Shown here: positions 1 to 6,493 of the stretch, one piece after another
Numbering within the stretch: position 1 is the first letter of the stretch
How the letters are laid out: each line of letters starts with the position of its first letter
Source: CAZLNV01 sp964561095
GTDB lineage: Bacteria > Bacillota_I > Bacilli_A > RF39 > UBA660
Assembly: GCA_964561095.1 (NCBI GenBank)
Contig: CAZLNV010000030.1
Location: forward strand, 1 to 10,550
DNA: 10,550 nt
Reading direction: 5' to 3'
The notes under the pieces: generated by a model
Databases searched by the model: none
What the model was told of the DNA's origin: nothing
Seen by the model: the letters and a program-made list of their open reading frames with translations, nothing else
Translations under genes and position numbers: made by a program

Positions 1-1673
1 TTTAATATTTTTCTTAATTTACCATTGCTTTCTAATTTTTCACTATCAATCCATACTCCAGCTCCTAATAAAAATTTAAAATTAGCTTTTGATTTAGAAC
101 ATTGATGATCAAATCTTTGTAATAATTGTCCTTTAACAAGATCCATTATATCTGTTAATTCAGCATAGAAGCCTTTCATATCAGCCTTAGTTCTCTCTCC
201 AAGAGCAATACCATATTTAATACCAAGTCTAGGTAAATTTATTGAAGTAAAGCTTAAGTTTCCACGTCCTGGAGTAACAGCTGGACCACATACATTAGCA
301 ATAACTCTTGTTCTGCATCCCATGTATCCTACTTCTGTATTATAATCTCCTGGAACTAAGAATGGTTTATTGAAACTAGAATCTAAAAATGAGAAGTTTG
401 GAAATAATCTCTTAGCTGATACTTTGCAAGCAAGTCTAAATAAATCATAATTAGGATCTTCTTTAAAATAATTAACTCCCTCTTTAACTTTAAATATTGA
501 AATTGGGAATATTGGAGTTTCTCCATGTCCAAGACCAGCATCAGTAGCAAGTAAGAAGTTCTTCATAACAAGTCTTCCTTCTGGGCTTGTATCAGTTCCA
601 AAGTTTAATGAACTAAATGGAACTTGAGCTCCAGCTCTACTATGCATTGTATTTAAATTATGAATAAATGCTTCCATAGCTTGATATGTAATTCTATCAG
701 TTTTTCCTAATGCTTTCTCATACCCTTTTTCGAATATTTCTTTTAATCTATCATTATTTTTATAAATAAATTCAAATATATTAATGTCTAATTGAATACT
801 ATTTAGTTTACTTATTGCGTCTTCAATTTTAGAAAAATTTACTAAAGTTAAAAAACCTTCTAAATCTAAATAGTCATAAATCATTTGCTTAAATTGTTTT
901 TTGAATGTATTAAGCACACCAGGAGCCATATAATAGTCAAATGCTGGTATACTTTGTCCACCATGTTGATCATTTTGATTAGCTTGAATAGCTATAGCAG
1001 CCAAAGCTGTATAACTCATTATATCTTTAGGAGTTCTTAAAAAACCATGACCAGTTGAAAAGCCCTTGGAATATAATTTATTCAAATCAATTTGCGTACA
1101 AGTAGTTGTACCCATAGTAAGAAAATCCATATCGTGTATGTGAATAGCGCCTTCTTCATGTGCTTTTGCATATTTGTTATCTAATAAGTATGCTAAGGCA
1201 AATTCCTTCGATACAGTAGATCCAAAATGTAACATAGTCCCCATTGGCCCATCACCATCAATATTTGCATTTTCTCTTTTAGCATTTTCTTCTTTAGCGC
1301 TCTTAAGGCCTAGAGACTCAATTGCTTTAACAAATTTGTGCTGCTGCTTAACCACAAAAGCTTCACGTGAGGCAGCTCTTCTTTCTCTATATCCAGAAAA
1401 AGATTTGTAAACATCATCAAACTTTAATCTTTGTAATTCTTTTTCAATAACATCTTGAATATCTTCAACTCCGATAGTCTTTCTACCATCAAAATTCTTC
1501 TCTATATTCTTGATTACACTTTCCAAGACTTTGTTAACATTTTTTTCATCATATTCTTCATAAACGCTATCAAAGCCTTTTTTTATAGCAAGTGCTACCT
1601 TTGTTTCATTAAATTCAACCCTTTGCCCGCTTCTCTTAACAACAACAAGTTCCTCTAAAAACTTATTCTCCAT
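1..1673 (-). CDS. nrdD: Anaerobic (class III) ribonucleoside-triphosphate reductase, large subunit; C-terminus cut by window edge
   Basis: This enzyme reduces ribonucleoside triphosphates to dNTPs without oxygen, using a glycyl radical installed by the activase NrdG. About 557 codons are visible. An N-terminal ATP-cone (residues ~6-100, opening VVVKRSGQRVEFNETK) is the allosteric nucleotide domain. The catalytic barrel carries IHIHDMDF, TTCTQIDL (Cys ~192), NQNDQHGGQSIPAFD, LNTMHSRAGAQVPFSSLNFG and YMGCRTRV (Cys ~453). The two cysteines look like the equivalents of C79 and C290 of phage T4 NrdD, by motif memory rather than alignment. The C-terminal zinc site and glycyl-radical motif would lie beyond base 1 and cannot be checked. 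The start is ATG at 1671-1673, preceded by AGAGGTGA at 1681-1688 and a near-consensus promoter. nrdG would be expected further left, outside the window. Family assignment is secure; the gene is truncated only by the window. Confidence 0.97.
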   Translation of the reverse strand, partial: MENKFLEELVVVKRSGQRVEFNETKVALAIKKGFDSVYEEYDEKNVNKVLESVIKNIEKNFDGRKTIGVEDIQDVIEKELQRLKFDDVYKSFSGYRERRAASREAFVVKQQHKFVKAIESLGLKSAKEENAKRENANIDGDGPMGTMLHFGSTVSKEFALAYLLDNKYAKAHEEGAIHIHDMDFLTMGTTTCTQIDLNKLYSKGFSTGHGFLRTPKDIMSYTALAAIAIQANQNDQHGGQSIPAFDYYMAPGVLNTFKKQFKQMIYDYLDLEGFLTLVNFSKIEDAISKLNSIQLDINIFEFIYKNNDRLKEIFEKGYEKALGKTDRITYQAMEAFIHNLNTMHSRAGAQVPFSSLNFGTDTSPEGRLVMKNFLLATDAGLGHGETPIFPISIFKVKEGVNYFKEDPNYDLFRLACKVSAKRLFPNFSFLDSSFNKPFLVPGDYNTEVGYMGCRTRVIANVCGPAVTPGRGNLSFTSINLPRLGIKYGIALGERTKADMKGFYAELTDIMDLVKGQLLQRFDHQCSKSKANFKFLLGAGVWIDSEKLESNGKLRKIL

Positions 1674-1695
1674 ATTACTTTCACCTCTATTATAA

Positions 1696-1724
1696 ATCAT
1701 ACAAGTGTTTTATATTAATGTCAA
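1696..1724 (-). promoter_or_regulatory. Sigma-A promoter of nrdD
   Basis: Read on the minus strand: -35 TTGACA (1719-1724), a 17-base spacer, and -10 TATGAT (1696-1701), about 23 bases upstream of the nrdD start codon. The -35 box is directly adjacent to one arm of a perfect 23-bp inverted repeat, whose A-tracts could also act as an UP element. Confidence 0.85.
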
Positions 1725-1800
1725 TGTTTTTTTTATAACTTTTTTAAACTTTACATATATTTAATTTTTTAAAAATATTAAAAAAGTTATAAAAAAAACA
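1725..1800. repeat. Perfect 23-bp inverted repeat between nrdD and sigK
   Basis: The left arm (1725-1747) and right arm (1778-1800) are exact reverse complements over 23 bases, separated by 30 bases. Each arm has the composition TG-T8-ATAAC-T6-AA or its complement, so the only non-A/T positions are the outer TG/CA and one C/G in ATAAC/GTTAT. The left arm touches the nrdD -35 box. Because the repeat lies upstream of that promoter it is not in the nrdD transcript, so an operator, UP-element or cruciform role is more plausible than an RNA hairpin. The remaining bases up to sigK are AT-rich, and I see no other clear element in them. Confidence 0.75.
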
Positions 1801-1890
1801 TATGCTTATTTTGTACATTTTTTAATGATATATGATTTTTAAACATTCATATTTATATGACAATTAAATATTATTAATTAGGTGATTATT

Positions 1891-2583
1891 GTGTTTAAAA
1901 AAATTATTAAATTTTTAAAAGAATGTATGTTTTTTACTACTAGTTACTCTATTAATGTTTTTCCCGAACCTTTAGATAAAGATACAGAGGAATTGTATAT
2001 TAAAAATATGATTTCAGGAGATAAGGATGCTAGGGCAAAACTTATAGAGCACAATTTAAGGTTAGTGGCACACATAGTTAAAAAATATGATAATTTTAAA
2101 GAAGATGCGGATGACTTAATTAGTATTGGTACCATTGGATTAATAAAAGGAATTGATTCATACAGTCCTAATAAAAATGTGAAACTTACTACTTATGTTG
2201 CCAAATGCAGTGAAAATGAAATTTTAATGTATTTTAGAAGTAATAAAAAAAATATGAATAATGTTAGTTTAAATGATACCATTGGATTAGATAAAGACGG
2301 AAATGAAATAACCTTCGAAGATGTAGTAAAAGAACCTACAGAAGATATAATGGAAAATGTTTATTTGAAAGATAATATCAATTTGTTAAAAAAGTTTATA
2401 AATGTACTGAATGAAAGAGAAAAAAGAATTATTGTTATGAGATATGGCCTATTAGATACTAATGAATTGACGCAAAAACAAATAGCTAAAAAGCTACATA
2501 TTAGTAGAAGTTATGTATCAAGAATAGAAAAAAGAGCATTAATTAAAATGCTCAGGGAATTTATTAAAAATAATTCAATTTAA
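1891..2583 (+). CDS. sigK: Late mother-cell sporulation sigma factor SigK (with pro-sequence)
   Basis: RNA polymerase sigma factor of the sigma-70 family, sporulation SigK/SigE group. It directs late mother-cell genes for coat and spore maturation. The protein is 230 aa. Region 2 is at ~48-120 (LIEHNLRLVAHIVKKY, EDADDLISIGTIGLIKGI, ENEILMYFRS). Region 4 is at ~175-225 with the helix-turn-helix QKQIAKKLHISRSYVSRIEKR. The N-terminus (MFKKIIKFLKECMFFTTSY) lines up with the membrane-binding pro-sequence of B. subtilis pro-SigK, with the equivalent cleavage point near S18/Y19, so activation by a SpoIVFB-like protease is inferred. I chose the GTG start at 1891 because AGGTGA (1880-1885) lies five bases upstream. 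The in-frame GTG at 1882 sits inside that site. The gene is uninterrupted, with no skin-type element. No convincing promoter is visible. Its stop overlaps that of the convergent gene. The paralogue SigE is the main alternative identity, but the N-terminus favours SigK. Confidence 0.9.
   Translation: MFKKIIKFLKECMFFTTSYSINVFPEPLDKDTEELYIKNMISGDKDARAKLIEHNLRLVAHIVKKYDNFKEDADDLISIGTIGLIKGIDSYSPNKNVKLTTYVAKCSENEILMYFRSNKKNMNNVSLNDTIGLDKDGNEITFEDVVKEPTEDIMENVYLKDNINLLKKFINVLNEREKRIIVMRYGLLDTNELTQKQIAKKLHISRSYVSRIEKRALIKMLREFIKNNSI
2522..2553 (-). terminator. Intrinsic terminator for the topA transcript, embedded antisense in sigK
   Basis: On the minus strand, GAGCATT (2547-2553), a six-base loop (2541-2546) and AATGCTC (2534-2540) form a perfect 7-bp stem. 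It is followed directly by six T (2528-2533) and then CTATTC. It starts 27 bases past the stop of the beta-helix gene, where a terminator is needed, yet lies wholly inside the sigK coding region (codons for KRALIKML). On the plus strand no T-run follows, so it is oriented to stop the minus-strand transcript. Confidence 0.7.
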
Positions 2584-2600
2584 TAAGTTCTTTTTCTTTG
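2558..2600 (+). terminator. Probable weak intrinsic terminator across the sigK stop codon
   Basis: Plus-strand arms 2558-2568 and 2579-2589 pair over 11 bp, with one U-G wobble and otherwise only A-U pairs except in that wobble, around a ten-base loop. CTTTTTCTTTG follows. The sigK stop (2581-2583) lies in the right arm. The T-rich tail supports termination of sigK, but the stem is weak. Confidence 0.4.
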
Positions 2601-3221
2601 CTTTGTTGTAATATCTATTTTTTTATAAATTCTAGCTAAATTTATATTATTTTCGCTTGCACTTTCTAATTTGCTTTTATTAATAACCAGTTCATTAGCA
2701 CTACCTGCAACTATTCCATAAATATCGTTGGCCATTACTTCAACATTTATTTTGCAATCACTAATGACTATCTTTTTATCTGATATACCAGCAACTCCAC
2801 CTACTGTTTTATTTCCAAGTAAAGTTCCAAAAATTTCGGTGTTATTAAGAGTTCCATTAAAGACCCCTCCCAAAGTGCCGACATTATTTTTTCCACATAC
2901 CCACGAATTGTCTACTATTAGGTTCTTAATTAAAATTATAGATCCATCCAATGTATTAAACATTCCAACATTGTTTTCTAAAGGAAGGTGAATTCTCATG
3001 TTGCTTATTCTATTATTTCCCCCATCAAATATTAAATTGGTATTTCTCAAATTGATTGGTTTAAAATTATTTTGTGAATTTTGCACACAATTAGAAACGT
3101 TTTTGTAAGATGAGAAATCATCAAAATCCAAATCGTAATTCAAAGTGGCAATACATTCCGTATCTTTTAATTTTCTCAATTTATCAAAATCTTCTATTGT
3201 ATTAATTGCTATCTTTATCAT
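2580..3221 (-). CDS. Beta-helix-like protein with degenerate GLUG-type repeats, overlapping topA
   Basis: 213 aa, function unknown. From about residue 55 it has the cadence of a right-handed beta-helix: IFDGGNNRISNMRI, VGMFNTLDGSIILIKNLIV, NNVGTLGGVFNGTLNNTEI, NKTVGGVAGISDKKIVISDC, IYGIVAGSANELVINKSKL. The VGGVAG-type turns resemble the GLUG repeat, which is usually found in large secreted surface proteins. Here there is no signal peptide, membrane segment or wall anchor, so the product should be cytoplasmic. The N-terminal ~50 residues are locally acidic (DLDFDDF), while the C-terminal end is basic (KQRKRTY). The start ATG has TGAGGT at 3230-3235 eight bases upstream and lies 20 bases inside the end of topA, which suggests translational coupling. 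Its TAA stop overlaps the sigK TAA in a shared TTAA. The ORF with a good ribosome site looks real; a role linked to topA is only inference. Confidence 0.75.
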   Translation of the reverse strand: MIKIAINTIEDFDKLRKLKDTECIATLNYDLDFDDFSSYKNVSNCVQNSQNNFKPINLRNTNLIFDGGNNRISNMRIHLPLENNVGMFNTLDGSIILIKNLIVDNSWVCGKNNVGTLGGVFNGTLNNTEIFGTLLGNKTVGGVAGISDKKIVISDCKINVEVMANDIYGIVAGSANELVINKSKLESASENNINLARIYKKIDITTKQRKRTY

Positions 3222-5244
3222 TTTCTTTTACCTCACACTTTAAGCATTTAATCCCATTTTTCGTTTCCAATAACGGATAATGACATTTTGGGCATAACTC
3301 ACCACTTGGTTTATCCCAAAATGCTACTTTACATTTTGGATAGTTTGAACATCCATAAAATATTTTACCTTTTCTCGTTTTCTTTTCAATTATTTTTCCA
3401 TTGCACTCTGGGCAATTGCAAACTTCAACTATCTTTTTTTCTTCTTTTTTTATGTATTTGCATTCTGGATATCCACTGCAAGCCACAAATTCTCCATATT
3501 TGCCTTTTCTAATAACTAATTCTTTGCCGCATTCAGGACATATTTCTCCAGCTAGTTTTGGTTCTTCTTTTTCCATGCCTTTGTAAGCATCATTGACTAA
3601 AGGTTCAAAATCGTTGTAAAAACGTTCTAGTAATTTATACCAAACTTCTTTTCCGTCAGCAACTTTATCTAAATCTGATTCCATATTAGCTGTATATTCA
3701 ACATTTATTATACTGTTAAAAAATTCTTGCAATTTATCGGTAATAACAACACCTGTATCCGTTGGAAAAAACTTTTTATCTATTATATCTATATAAGTTC
3801 TTTCTTTTAATATATCAATTATTTTAGCATATGTGCTAGGTCTTCCTATTCCCAAATGTTCTAACTCTTTTATCAAACTTGCCTCGGTAAATCTTGAAGG
3901 CGGTTCTGTAAAATGCTGAGATTTTTCAATAGAAGAAGATACTAATACTTTAGATTTATATGAATTAAAATCTGGTAATATTACATCGTCTTTATCTTCA
4001 AATTCATTATAAATTTTTAAGTAACCATCAAAATTTAAAACTGAACCAGTAGCTTTAAATTTATAATTATTATTGTCCAATATAACAGTGGTTCCTAATG
4101 TTTTAGCATCAGCCATTAAAGAACATAGTGCCCTTATATATATTAAATTGTATAATCTATATTCATCTATAGAAAGATATTTTTTAATAGATGATGGCGT
4201 TCTATTTATGCTTGTTGGCCTAACAGCCTCATGAGCATCTTGAACATTAGAGTTCTTTTTAGCTTTTTTAGGATATCCAACATATTCTTTTCCATAATTT
4301 CTAATAATATATTGATAAGTCTCTTTTACAAAGTCATCAGAAAATCTAACCGAGTCAGTTCTCATATATGAAATTAAACCTACAGTTTCATTTTCAAGGT
4401 CTATTCCCTCATATAACTTTTGAGCTATTTTCATTGTCTTTGAAGCACTAAATCCAAGTCTATTAGACGCCATTTGTGTTAAAGTACTTGTAGTAAAAGG
4501 ATATTTACTCTTTTTAGATTTTTCTTTTACGCCAACGCTCTCTATTTCAAATGCATTCGAAAGCTTAGAAATTATATCATTAGCCTCTGACTCACCACAA
4601 ATTTCTATTTCATCTTTTTTATATTTGAATAACTTTGCACTAAAATCCTTAAATATTGCTTCAATATTCCAATATTCAGTAGACTTAAAAGCTTCAATTT
4701 CTCTTTCCCTATCAACTATAAGTTTTAATGCCACACTTTGAACTCTACCAGCAGATTTTCCACTTGTTTTTTGTTGCATTAATTTACTTAATCTAAAACC
4801 TATTATTCTATCTAATATTCTTCTTGTTTCCTGTGAATGTACTAAATCATCATCTATCTTTCTTGGATGTTTAAATGCTTCTTTAATAGCTGACTCCGTA
4901 ATTTCATTAAAAACTACTCTTCCATATTCACTATCTTTCAATTTCAAAGCATCTTTTAAATGCCAACTTATTGCTTCTCCTTCTCTATCTGGGTCGGTCG
5001 CAAGTATTACATTATCACATTCTTTTGAAGCTTTTTTTAAATCGCTTACTAGATTCTTCTTACCTTTAATAATTATATAATTTGGATTAAATCTATTATC
5101 TATATCCACACCAAAACCGTATTTTCCAGTTGTTGATAAATCTCTAATATGTCCTTTGCTAGATAATACCTTATAGTCATGCCCTAAATATTTTTCTATA
5201 GTTTTACTTTTACTTGGAGACTCAACTATTACTAAATTCTTCAT
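3202..5244 (-). CDS. topA: DNA topoisomerase I (type IA)
   Basis: Relaxes negatively supercoiled DNA by transient single-strand cleavage. The 680-aa length fits the Bacillota enzyme. The N-terminal TOPRIM domain has VIVESPSKSKTIEKYLG (catalytic Glu8) and TDPDREGEAISWHL (metal-binding acidic residues 84-90). The cleavage tyrosine is Y293 in LISYMRTDS. GRVQSVALKLIVDRE and FTEPPSRFTEASLIKELEHLGIGRPSTYA are further family signatures. Three C-terminal four-cysteine zinc ribbons follow at ~569-595, ~611-638 and ~651-670 (CPECG...CSGYPEC, CPECN...CSNYPKC, CPKC...CLKC). The third is compact and lacks the usual longer finger. Start ATG at 5244 has AGAGG a few bases upstream and its own promoter. The next gene begins 20 bases before the topA stop, so the two should share one mRNA. 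Confidence 0.98.
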   Translation of the reverse strand: MKNLVIVESPSKSKTIEKYLGHDYKVLSSKGHIRDLSTTGKYGFGVDIDNRFNPNYIIIKGKKNLVSDLKKASKECDNVILATDPDREGEAISWHLKDALKLKDSEYGRVVFNEITESAIKEAFKHPRKIDDDLVHSQETRRILDRIIGFRLSKLMQQKTSGKSAGRVQSVALKLIVDREREIEAFKSTEYWNIEAIFKDFSAKLFKYKKDEIEICGESEANDIISKLSNAFEIESVGVKEKSKKSKYPFTTSTLTQMASNRLGFSASKTMKIAQKLYEGIDLENETVGLISYMRTDSVRFSDDFVKETYQYIIRNYGKEYVGYPKKAKKNSNVQDAHEAVRPTSINRTPSSIKKYLSIDEYRLYNLIYIRALCSLMADAKTLGTTVILDNNNYKFKATGSVLNFDGYLKIYNEFEDKDDVILPDFNSYKSKVLVSSSIEKSQHFTEPPSRFTEASLIKELEHLGIGRPSTYAKIIDILKERTYIDIIDKKFFPTDTGVVITDKLQEFFNSIINVEYTANMESDLDKVADGKEVWYKLLERFYNDFEPLVNDAYKGMEKEEPKLAGEICPECGKELVIRKGKYGEFVACSGYPECKYIKKEEKKIVEVCNCPECNGKIIEKKTRKGKIFYGCSNYPKCKVAFWDKPSGELCPKCHYPLLETKNGIKCLKCEVKENDKDSN

Positions 5245-5262
5245 AAATCCTCTTTCTTTTTA

Positions 5263-5291
5263 ATTATTATATTATTTTTTTTAATTGTCAA
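5263..5291 (-). promoter_or_regulatory. Sigma-A promoter of topA
   Basis: On the minus strand a perfect -35 TTGACA (5286-5291) is followed 17 bases later by AATAAT (5263-5268, five of six consensus bases). A perfect TATAAT also occurs but only 14 bases from the -35, which is too close. The 5' leader would be very short, just enough for the AGAGG ribosome site. Confidence 0.65.
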
Positions 5292-5357
5292 GTTTTAATA
5301 CTAATATATACATTTTACTTTAACTTTGTATTTATAAAATTTATTATATTTTATTTA

Positions 5358-5384
5358 TATAATAAAAGCAAGTTGCCTTGCCTT
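5358..5384 (-). terminator. Intrinsic terminator after spoVS
   Basis: On the minus strand AAGGCAAG (5377-5384), a GCAA tetraloop (5373-5376) and CTTGCTTT (5365-5372) form an 8-bp stem with one G-U pair, running into TTTTATTAT. It begins three bases after the spoVS stop and ends the membrane-protein/spoVS unit before the topA promoter. Confidence 0.85.
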
Positions 5385-5386
5385 AT

Positions 5387-5650
5387 CTATTTAGATTCAA
5401 CTATTAACTTTATTGCAGTTCTTTCTTCTCCGTTTATTATTGTATCACTAAATGCTGGAGTACATATTAAATTTATTCCTAGAGGCGCAACATAACCTCT
5501 AGCTATTGCAATTGCTTTTATTGCTTGATTTATTGCTCCAGCCCCAATTGCTTGAACTTCTGTGGAATTTTCTCCTTCTCTAAATACATTGGCAATTGAA
5601 CCTGCAACTTTTTGAGATATGCTTTTACTAGATACTTTTATTATTTCCAT
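5387..5650 (-). CDS. spoVS: Stage V sporulation protein S
   Basis: 87-aa Alba-like small protein of the SpoVS family, needed in B. subtilis for progress past stage V (coat assembly) and thought to bind nucleic acid. The whole length matches the family: MEIIKVSSKS at the N-terminus, VQAIGAGAINQAIKAIAIARGYVAP in the middle, and INGEERTAIKLIVE at the end; the B. subtilis protein has 86 residues. I chose ATG at 5648-5650 because GGGTGA (5655-5660) lies four bases upstream. Longer in-frame starts (up to 5695) would add residues that the family lacks. The gene follows the membrane-protein gene by 44 bases, with a hairpin at that gene's stop. No separate promoter is convincing, so read-through from 6433-6461 or an unrecognised sporulation promoter is likely. 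A strong terminator follows. Confidence 0.95.
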   Translation of the reverse strand: MEIIKVSSKSISQKVAGSIANVFREGENSTEVQAIGAGAINQAIKAIAIARGYVAPLGINLICTPAFSDTIINGEERTAIKLIVESK

Positions 5651-5681
5651 TTTTTCACCCATTAAATATATATGAACAATT

Positions 5682-5708
5682 AAAATAAAAATCACTATTT
5701 TTTAGTGA
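5682..5708 (-). terminator. Hairpin across the stop codon of the membrane-protein gene, probable terminator or attenuator before spoVS
   Basis: On the minus strand TCACTA (5703-5708), a five-A loop (5698-5702) and TAGTGA (5692-5697) form a perfect 6-bp stem, followed by TTTTTATTTT. Flanking A- and T-runs could lengthen it. The TAG stop (5695-5697) is part of the stem, so translating ribosomes would prevent folding; it may only partly reduce read-through into spoVS. Confidence 0.6.
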
Positions 5709-6408
5709 CTTTATTTTTTGCTTTTTTATTTTTCTTTTTAGGTACATCTATGTTTTTTACTATTTTATCAAATTCATCTACATTTTCATTAAATTTATTT
5801 ATCTTTTTATCACCTTTAAGTTCTTCAAATTGACCATTAATAAATTTTTCAAAAGATTCTGGTTTTATATATATTAATATAATTATTTCTGTAAAAGACA
5901 ATAGACCATAACTTAAATAATAGTAACCAATCATCAATGTTTGAACTTCACTTATTTCTCTATAAAAATTTTGTATTGTTAATACTGACAGAAATAGAAT
6001 TAATATTAATCCTATTGATCTCATTAGCCACATGGGATTATTTTCACTTTTTAAAATACTTATATGGTATATTCTGTTAATTGCATTTAACAAAGTAAAC
6101 ATTAAAAAGCCAGTGCCTAAAGCATATGATAAAGTTGCATATTCAAACACAAATAAATATGCAGCTGTAAATATACATATTGAAGAAAATATTAACATTT
6201 CATAGCTCTTTTTATTTATTCTTAAATAGAAATAACCGCCAAAGCTAAAAAATGCAAGTATAAAGAATAATATAGCTGCATACATTCCTGGTTTATCAAA
6301 TCCTATTGACGGCATTATCATTGTAATTAAACCAAGTATGAACATAACAAAATATGTTATAAGGTTTACTAATAAATTGTTGTTTTTCTTAAGAAATAAT
6401 TTTTTCAT
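5695..6408 (-). CDS. Six-helix integral membrane protein with Lys-rich cytoplasmic tail (unknown function)
   Basis: 237 aa. Six hydrophobic segments can be seen at about residues 13-33, 39-61, 69-89, 93-110, 128-147 and 154-181, joined by short loops. A hydrophilic tail of ~55 residues follows, ending in many lysines (KKKNKKAKNKVTKK). The positive N-terminus (MKKLFLKKNNN) and tail both suit the cytoplasmic side with six spans. The three helix-hairpin layout and length resemble the HdeD/DUF308 group of small membrane proteins, but I see no diagnostic motif, so that is a weak guess. The start ATG has AAGGAG (6414-6419) upstream and the gene has its own promoter (6433-6461). It lies upstream of spoVS on the same strand. 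The neighbourhood could hint at sporulation, but nothing in the protein shows it. Confidence 0.85.
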   Translation of the reverse strand: MKKLFLKKNNNLLVNLITYFVMFILGLITMIMPSIGFDKPGMYAAILFFILAFFSFGGYFYLRINKKSYEMLIFSSICIFTAAYLFVFEYATLSYALGTGFLMFTLLNAINRIYHISILKSENNPMWLMRSIGLILILFLSVLTIQNFYREISEVQTLMIGYYYLSYGLLSFTEIIILIYIKPESFEKFINGQFEELKGDKKINKFNENVDEFDKIVKNIDVPKKKNKKAKNKVTKK

Positions 6409-6432
6409 ATATGCTCCTTACTCTTTAAATAT

Positions 6433-6461
6433 ATTTTACCTGTTTTATTATTGATTGTCAA
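6433..6461 (-). promoter_or_regulatory. Sigma-A promoter of the membrane-protein/spoVS unit
   Basis: On the minus strand: -35 TTGACA (6456-6461), 17-base spacer, -10 TAAAAT (6433-6438), about 25 bases before the start codon. Near-consensus, so vegetative transcription is expected. Confidence 0.85.
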
Positions 6462-6464
6462 ATC

Positions 6465-6493
6465 AAAAAGAAAAAGATATTACTCCTTTTCTT
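6465..6493 (-). terminator. Weak terminator across the valS stop codon
   Basis: On the minus strand AAGAAAAGG (6485-6493), an eight-base loop (6477-6484) and CTTTTTCTT (6468-6476) can form a 9-bp stem with one G-U pair, followed by TTTG. The valS stop (6480-6482) is in the loop. The stem is A-U rich and the T-run short, so termination may be partial. Confidence 0.4.

Noticed and set aside
1174..1658. Plus-strand open frames of 67-78 codons opposite nrdD
   Set aside because: They lie fully antisense to a clearly conserved nrdD sequence, have no ribosome-binding site and look like shadow frames; the same applies to the open frames opposite topA, valS and the beta-helix gene.
1748..1777. NrdR box between the inverted-repeat arms
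   Set aside because: ACATATATTT shares only the AT core with the NrdR consensus and lacks the flanking symmetric CA/TG bases; no tandem copy is present.
1823..1880. SigE-type promoter for sigK
   Set aside because: TCATATT at 1847-1853 resembles a SigE -35, but no CATACA-like -10 lies 13-15 bases downstream; other pairings had wrong spacing.
2580..3221. Beta-helix gene as part of a surface adhesin or phage remnant
   Set aside because: No signal peptide, wall anchor, neighbouring phage genes or frameshifts; the start and ribosome site fit a complete small gene.
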